Below, in pieces: positions 59,596-64,000 of a DNA stretch of 64,000 nt (the stretch's first letter is position 1; the number at the start of each line of letters is the position of its first letter). Made by a program: the position numbers and the translations under genes. Under the pieces are notes generated by a model. It saw only the letters and a program-made list of their open reading frames with translations, made no database searches and had not been told where the DNA came from. Source of the DNA: Cymbidium sinense (Eukaryota > Streptophyta > Magnoliopsida > Asparagales > Orchidaceae); the NCBI GenBank assembly GCA_021442155.1, contig CM038222.1, positions 17,577,908-17,641,907 of the forward strand. Direction: 5' to 3'.

Positions 59596-61038
59596 AAAAA
59601 CCTAAAACCTAAAACTAAATTAAATAAAACCTAAAAATAAAATAAATAAATAAAAACTAAAACCTAAATGAAATAAAATAATACAATAAAATAAAAACCT
59701 AAACAATAACTTAAACCTAAACCTAAACCTAAGCCTAAATAATAAATAAATAAAAATTAAAAATTAAACTAAAAGAAAATAAATAAAAACCTAAACTAAT
59801 AATAATAATAAACCTAAATTAAAAATTAAAAACCTAAAATAAATAAATAAAATAAAATAAAAAACTAAAACTAAAAAATAAAACTAAAAGTAAACAAAAA
59901 ATAAACCTAAACCCTAAACCTAAAATAAAAATAAAAGAAACCTAAACTTAAACTAAAATAAATAAAAATAAAATAGATAAAACCTAAACCTAAACCTAAA
60001 ATAAAATAAACCTAAACCTAAACCTAAACTAAATAAAATAAAGTAAATTAAAAGTAAACCTAAATCTAAAGTAAAAATAAAACCTTAAACTAAACCTCAA
60101 ATAAAAACCAAAATCCTAAACCTAAAAAAATAAAATAAAAACTCAAACCTAAACCTTAAAATAAAAAAATAAAACCTAAACCTAAAAAATAAAATAAAAA
60201 AAAACTAAACAAAAAAATAAATCGTAACCTAAACCTAAAAAAATAAACTAAAACTAATCTAAACTAAAATAAATAAACAAAACTAAATAAAAAAAATAAA
60301 CTTCATAAAATAGAAAATAAAATAAATTAAAATAAAAAACCAAATAAAATAAACCTATAATAAATTAAAATTAAAATTTAAAAAATAAAAAAATTAAAAA
60401 AAAATCCTAAACCCTAAACTATCTAAACCTAACCCTGGGTGACCAAACCAAAACCCTAAACCCTAAAGCCAAACCCAAAACTAGGCTCTACTAAACCACT
60501 AAACCACCCTAGGCCTAACCCTAAACCCTAAACTCTAAAAACCTTAACCTAAACCTAAATTAAAAAAAACCTAAAAAAATAAATGAATAAAAACCTAAAC
60601 ATAAATAAATTAATAAAAATAAAATAAAGCCTAAACTAAAACCTAAACCTAAATTTAAACATAAGAAAAAATAAAATAAAAAATAAAATCTAAGCTAAAA
60701 TAAAATAAATAAAAACCTAAACTAAACTAAAAAATAAAAACCTAAACCTAAACCAAATAACCACTACAAAAATAAACTACCCCACCAAACTAAATAAATA
60801 AACTAAACCTAAACCTAAAAATAAAAAATAAAGCCTAAAGATTAAGAAAATAATTCTAAACTAAAAAATAAACATAAATTTAAATCTAAACTTAAAAATA
60901 AACTAAGATAAAAATCTTAAACTAAAATAAATAAACCTAAAATATAAAAACTAAACTAAATAAAAATAAAAATTTAACCTAAATAAAATTTAAAAATAAA
61001 ATAAATAGAAAAAAAACTAAATAAATTAAATAAACCTA

Positions 61039-61070
61039 ACTTGCCAGTTTACTTAATTTTTTTAAAAAAA
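61039..61070 (+). repeat. Satellite anchor copy
   Basis: ACTTGCCAGTTTACTTAATT followed by a T-run and an A-run. Confidence 0.68.
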
Positions 61071-61139
61071 AACCTAATCCCTAAACCTTACATCCTAAAT
61101 ACTAAACCCTAAAACCTAAAGCCTAAAACTAATCCTAAA

Positions 61140-61475
61140 CCCTAAATCTACTAAACCAATGCTAGCCACACTGAGCCCTAAACCCTAAACCCTAAACTGA
61201 CCATAGGCGGACCACAGGCAACCTAAACCACTAAACCCACACAACCCTAAACCCTGAGCTGATCATCCCCATCCTAAACCCTGACCCTGACTAAACCCCA
61301 AAGTGACTCTGGGCCACTAAACCACTAAAACCACAAACAACAGACCCAAAATGGATGACCCTGGGCTGGACCCACTGAGCCTAAACTAGGCCCTGGGCCC
61401 ATGGGCCTAACCCTGCAACCCTGGGACCAGGCCCTGGGCACTAAACTGTGAGCCTTAAACCCACAAGGCCTAAAA
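61140..61475. repeat. GC-rich patch
   Basis: CTGGGCC, GACCACAGGC and GGGCCCATGGGCC words lie immediately after the anchor at 61039, where CCCTAAA repeat would be expected. Reading G as A restores it. Confidence 0.57.
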
Positions 61476-62038
61476 CCTAAAGCTAAAAAATTAAATTTAA
61501 AATAAAATAATAATAAACCTAAATAAAATAAAGGCTACTAAAGACCTAAACTTAAACTTAAAAATAAAATAAAATAAACTAATAAAAATAAACTAAAACA
61601 AAATAAATAAAAACCTAAACTAAACTAAGTAAACCTAAGAATAAAAAACCTAAATAAAATAAATTAAAATAAAATAAAATAAACTTGATTGAGAATGAGC
61701 TTTAAAATTAAAACCTAAGAATAAATAAAAATAAAGACCTACAAAATAAATCTGAGTAAAGACCTAAAACCCTAAGGCATATAAAGATAAAATAAAAGGC
61801 CTAGCCTAGGCACAAGGAATGAGATTTCACTGAACCCTACAACAGAATAAAATAAATATAAAACTCAACTTAAAAATTAACTTAAACCTAAGCCTAAAAA
61901 ATAATCTAAAATAAAAAACTTAAAATAAAAAAAGAAACCTAAAATAAGTAAACTAAACTAAATAAAAATAAAAATAAACCTAAATAAAAATGAAAAATTA
62001 AATAACTAAAATAAAAAATTAAAGTAAATAAACCTAAA

Positions 62039-62070
62039 CCTACAGATTTACTTACCTTTTTTAAAAAAAA
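62039..62070 (+). repeat. Satellite anchor copy
   Basis: CCTACAGATTTACTTACCTT, a T-run, then an A-run. Confidence 0.68.
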
Positions 62071-62309
62071 AACCTTAAAGCCTAAATCTTAAACCCTAAT
62101 TCTACAACTCTAAACACTAAACCTTAAACCCGAAACCCTAAAACCCTAAACCCTAAACCCTAAAATCATAAACCCTAAAACCATAAATCCTAAACCCTAA
62201 ACCCTAAACTCTAAACACAAAACCCTAAACCTAAACATAAAGTAATTAAATAAATAAAAATAAACCTAAACCCTAAATCTAAATAAACCTAAACCTAAAC
62301 TTAAACTAG

Positions 62310-62803
62310 AAGAATGGGTAGAACCTTGAAGGGTAGAAACACCACCTTCAACCAGAGTCAGTTTAGATCTGGCAGTGTAGGCAAAGGTGGAGGCGGCGAT
62401 TATCATAGTGGTGGTGAGCGATCTGGATGTGCTGGTGGATATGGAGGTGATGGTTGGAGCAGTGGTGGTTATTGAGGCAGGAGGAGTGATGGTGGTTACA
62501 ACTATGGTCATGGCGGAAGGAGAGATCGGGGAAATAATGGTGGATCCTGCAGTTCGAGAGGCCAGGGTAGTTTTGATGGAAACTAGAGAAACTGAAGGAC
62601 GATCGATCTAATCTGCTGCTTAACGAACTATGTCTTTACAGTAGAGAGGATTCTAGTTATCAATGGTTTTTTATTTTCTCTAGGCATGCTCATTTTTCAT
62701 ATATGTTGTCAATTATATCTAAGATAACTTAGCGTGTTAGTTGGCTGATGAAATAAAAAAGAATAAATGTTGAATATGAATTTGTTTTTTGTTTAAAAAA
62801 ATC
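62310..62803 (+). pseudogene. GRP fragment 9
   Basis: It starts at the common breakpoint with KNG, TAG, then NLEG-like residues scrambled by a one-base change, then Gly-rich frame words GGGGDYHSGGERSGCAGGYG. A TGA lies near 62474, then GRRSDGGYNYGHGGRRDRG and RGQGSFDGN, then TAG. The 3' UTR is diverged (CAATGGTTTTTTATT for CTAGGGTTTTTTATT). It ends in a poly-A near 62800. Confidence 0.85.
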
Positions 62804-63558
62804 ATAAACCCTAAACCCTAAATCAAACCTGAACCCTAAACCTAAACCCTAAACCCTAAAAATACTAAACTCTAAACTCTAAACCCAAAACTCTAAACCC
62901 TAATACCCTAAACCCTAAACCATAAACCCTAAAACCTAAACACTAAACCTTAAACCTTAAATCCTAAACCAAAAACCATAAACCCTAAACCCTAAACCCT
63001 AAAATCTAAACTCTTAAAACCAACCATAAATGGCAGCCTGCACTAAACCAATGATAAAACCCTAACCTCTCTAAACCTACTGCTAAATCTAAATACAAAC
63101 TCACAAATAAAACCCTGAGCCACAAATCCTAACCCTAAACCTGCCCTTTTAAAAAAAGCCATAAACCATAAATCAAACTCTAGCCATCTATAAACTATAA
63201 ACCCACTAAACAACCCTGACCTACCAATCCTACTCTCTAACCTGGGCCTTGCACACTAAGCACAGGCCTGGCCCAAACCCTAAATCCTTAACCCAAACCC
63301 TAAACCCAAACCATAAAACCCAAAAACCCTAAAGTAACTAAAAACCCTAAACACAAGCTAAATACGAAACCCTAAACCCTAAACCGTAAATCTAAACCCT
63401 AAACCCTAAACCCTAAAATCATAAACCCTAAAACCTAAACCATAAACCCTAATGCTAAACCCTTAACACTAAACCATAATCCCTAAACCTTAACCTAAAG
63501 TAACTGAATAAATTAAAAATTAAACCTAAAGCCTAAAACTCACTAAACATAAACCCTT
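62804..63558. repeat. CCCTAAA-type repeat with a GC-altered stretch
   Basis: Good heptamers lie at both ends. 63015-63290 is mildly altered (GGCAGCCTGCAC, CTGGGCCTTGCACAC). The lead-in ACTCACTAAACATAAACCC precedes GRP fragment 10. No A-rich tract or anchor is present, so this interval is only 1.25 kb from GRP to GRP. Confidence 0.82.
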
Positions 63559-64000
63559 AGAATGTACAAAATCTTGACGGTAAGAACATCACCGTCAACT
63601 AGGCTCAATCTAGACTTGGCAGTGGAGACAAATGCGGAGGTGATGGTTATCATAGTGGTGGTGGGGGATCTGGAGCTGCTACTGGATATAGAGGTAGTGT
63701 TCAGAGTGGTGGTGGTAATGGAGGAGGGAGGAACGATAGAGGTTACAATCATGGTGGTGAAGAAGGGAGAGAACAGGGATATGATGGTGGATCCCATTTC
63801 TGGAGAGGCAAGGGTGGTTCTGATGGGAACTGGAGAAACTGAAGAACGGCCGATCCGATCTACTGCTTATGGAACTGTCTCTTTACATTTGAGATGGTTC
63901 TAGTTATCTAGGGTTTTTTATTTGCTCCATGCGTGATCATTTTTTATCTTTGTTATATCACATATCTTAGAAAACTTGGTCTGCTACTTGGTTGATGAAA
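63559..64000 (+). pseudogene. GRP fragment 10, best preserved, cut by the window edge
   Basis: NVQNLDGKNITVN, TAG (for Gln), AQSRLGSGD, then a continuous Gly-rich tail (GYHSGGGGSGAATGYRG, SGGGNGGGRNDRGYNHGGEE, REQGYDGGSHFWRGKGG) to SDGNWRN and its natural TGA at 63839-63841. Only one stop and no frameshift separate it from a normal GRP C-terminus. It still lacks the RNP motifs and a start. The 3' UTR with CTAGGGTTTTTTATT follows to the window end. Confidence 0.88.

Larger units (their letters stand above)
59596..62309. repeat. Telomere-like satellite modules between the patch and GRP fragment 9
   Basis: A-rich tract to a weak anchor (60354-60385), a small GC patch (60420-60535), an A-rich tract to an anchor at 61039-61070, a GC patch (61140-61475), an A-rich tract to an anchor at 62039-62070, then CCCTAAA. 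A short island at 61685-61850 (GAGAATGAGC, GGCCTAGCCTAGGC) fits neither pattern. No gene is visible. Confidence 0.82.

Noticed and set aside
1..64000. A functional telomere at a chromosome end
   Set aside because: Repeats are highly degenerate, the longest perfect run is nine heptamers, and TEs are spread throughout.
1..64000. tRNA, rRNA, CRISPR or bacterial operon features
   Set aside because: None seen. The regular repeats are telomere-like satellite, and no RNA-gene signature was found.

Overview
The window looks like plant nuclear heterochromatin. About half of it is degenerate Arabidopsis-type telomere repeat, always with the C-rich strand (CCCTAAA) on the given strand. The rest is retrotransposon wreckage and repeated fragments of one nuclear gene. 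I see no intact protein-coding gene, no RNA gene and no prokaryotic feature. The L1-type LINEs carry an ORF1 with a DUF4283-like region and a CCHC knuckle, and an ORF2 with endonuclease, reverse transcriptase and RNase H. That architecture is typical of angiosperm LINEs; a monocot such as an orchid is plausible from the ORF1 style, but this is only an impression. The longest perfect telomeric run I found is 9 heptamers (54246-54308), so this is not a functional chromosome end. It is more likely a subtelomeric or pericentromeric satellite.

Layout. 1-3784: telomere-derived satellite with two GC-rich patches. 3785-6486: LINE-A, 5' half only. 6946-9027: a minus-strand RTE-type LINE with a 20-bp target-site duplication. 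9585-26867: satellite carrying four glycine-rich RNA-binding-protein (GRP) gene fragments and two broken LINEs (B 16286-17470, C 21385-24683). Part of this stretch is a tandem duplication (13795-16683 against 18945-21748). 26868-36222: LINE-D, nearly full length (9.35 kb) but dead. 36223-38404: satellite with GRP fragment 5. 38410-52827: LINE-E, cut in two by an 8.2-kb insertion (39992-48180). The insertion holds a heparanase-like gene fragment, a 70-bp CT microsatellite and a 262-bp tandem repeat in four copies. 52828-64000: satellite with GRP fragments 6 to 10.

The satellite has an internal order. Fairly good CCCTAAA repeats pass into an A-rich tract of TAAA/CTAAA/CCTAAA units. That tract ends at a recurring non-telomeric anchor (consensus CCTACTAGTTTACTTAATTT followed by poly-A), after which CCCTAAA resumes. 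The GRP fragments sit inside the CCCTAAA part. Most start at the same base of the gene, and all but the one cut by the window edge end with the same 3' UTR and short poly-A. All five L1-type LINE remnants and all GRP copies point the same way relative to the telomere repeat. This is what target-primed reverse transcription on a TTT/AGGG nick would give.

The most unusual signal is a set of patches, such as 1-540 and 2129-2735, in which telomere-like sequence appears to have G in place of A (CCCTGGG for CCCTAAA). In duplicated modules the patch is present in one copy and absent from the other. This could be a nanopore base-calling artefact known for telomere repeats, or genuine clustered A-to-G change.
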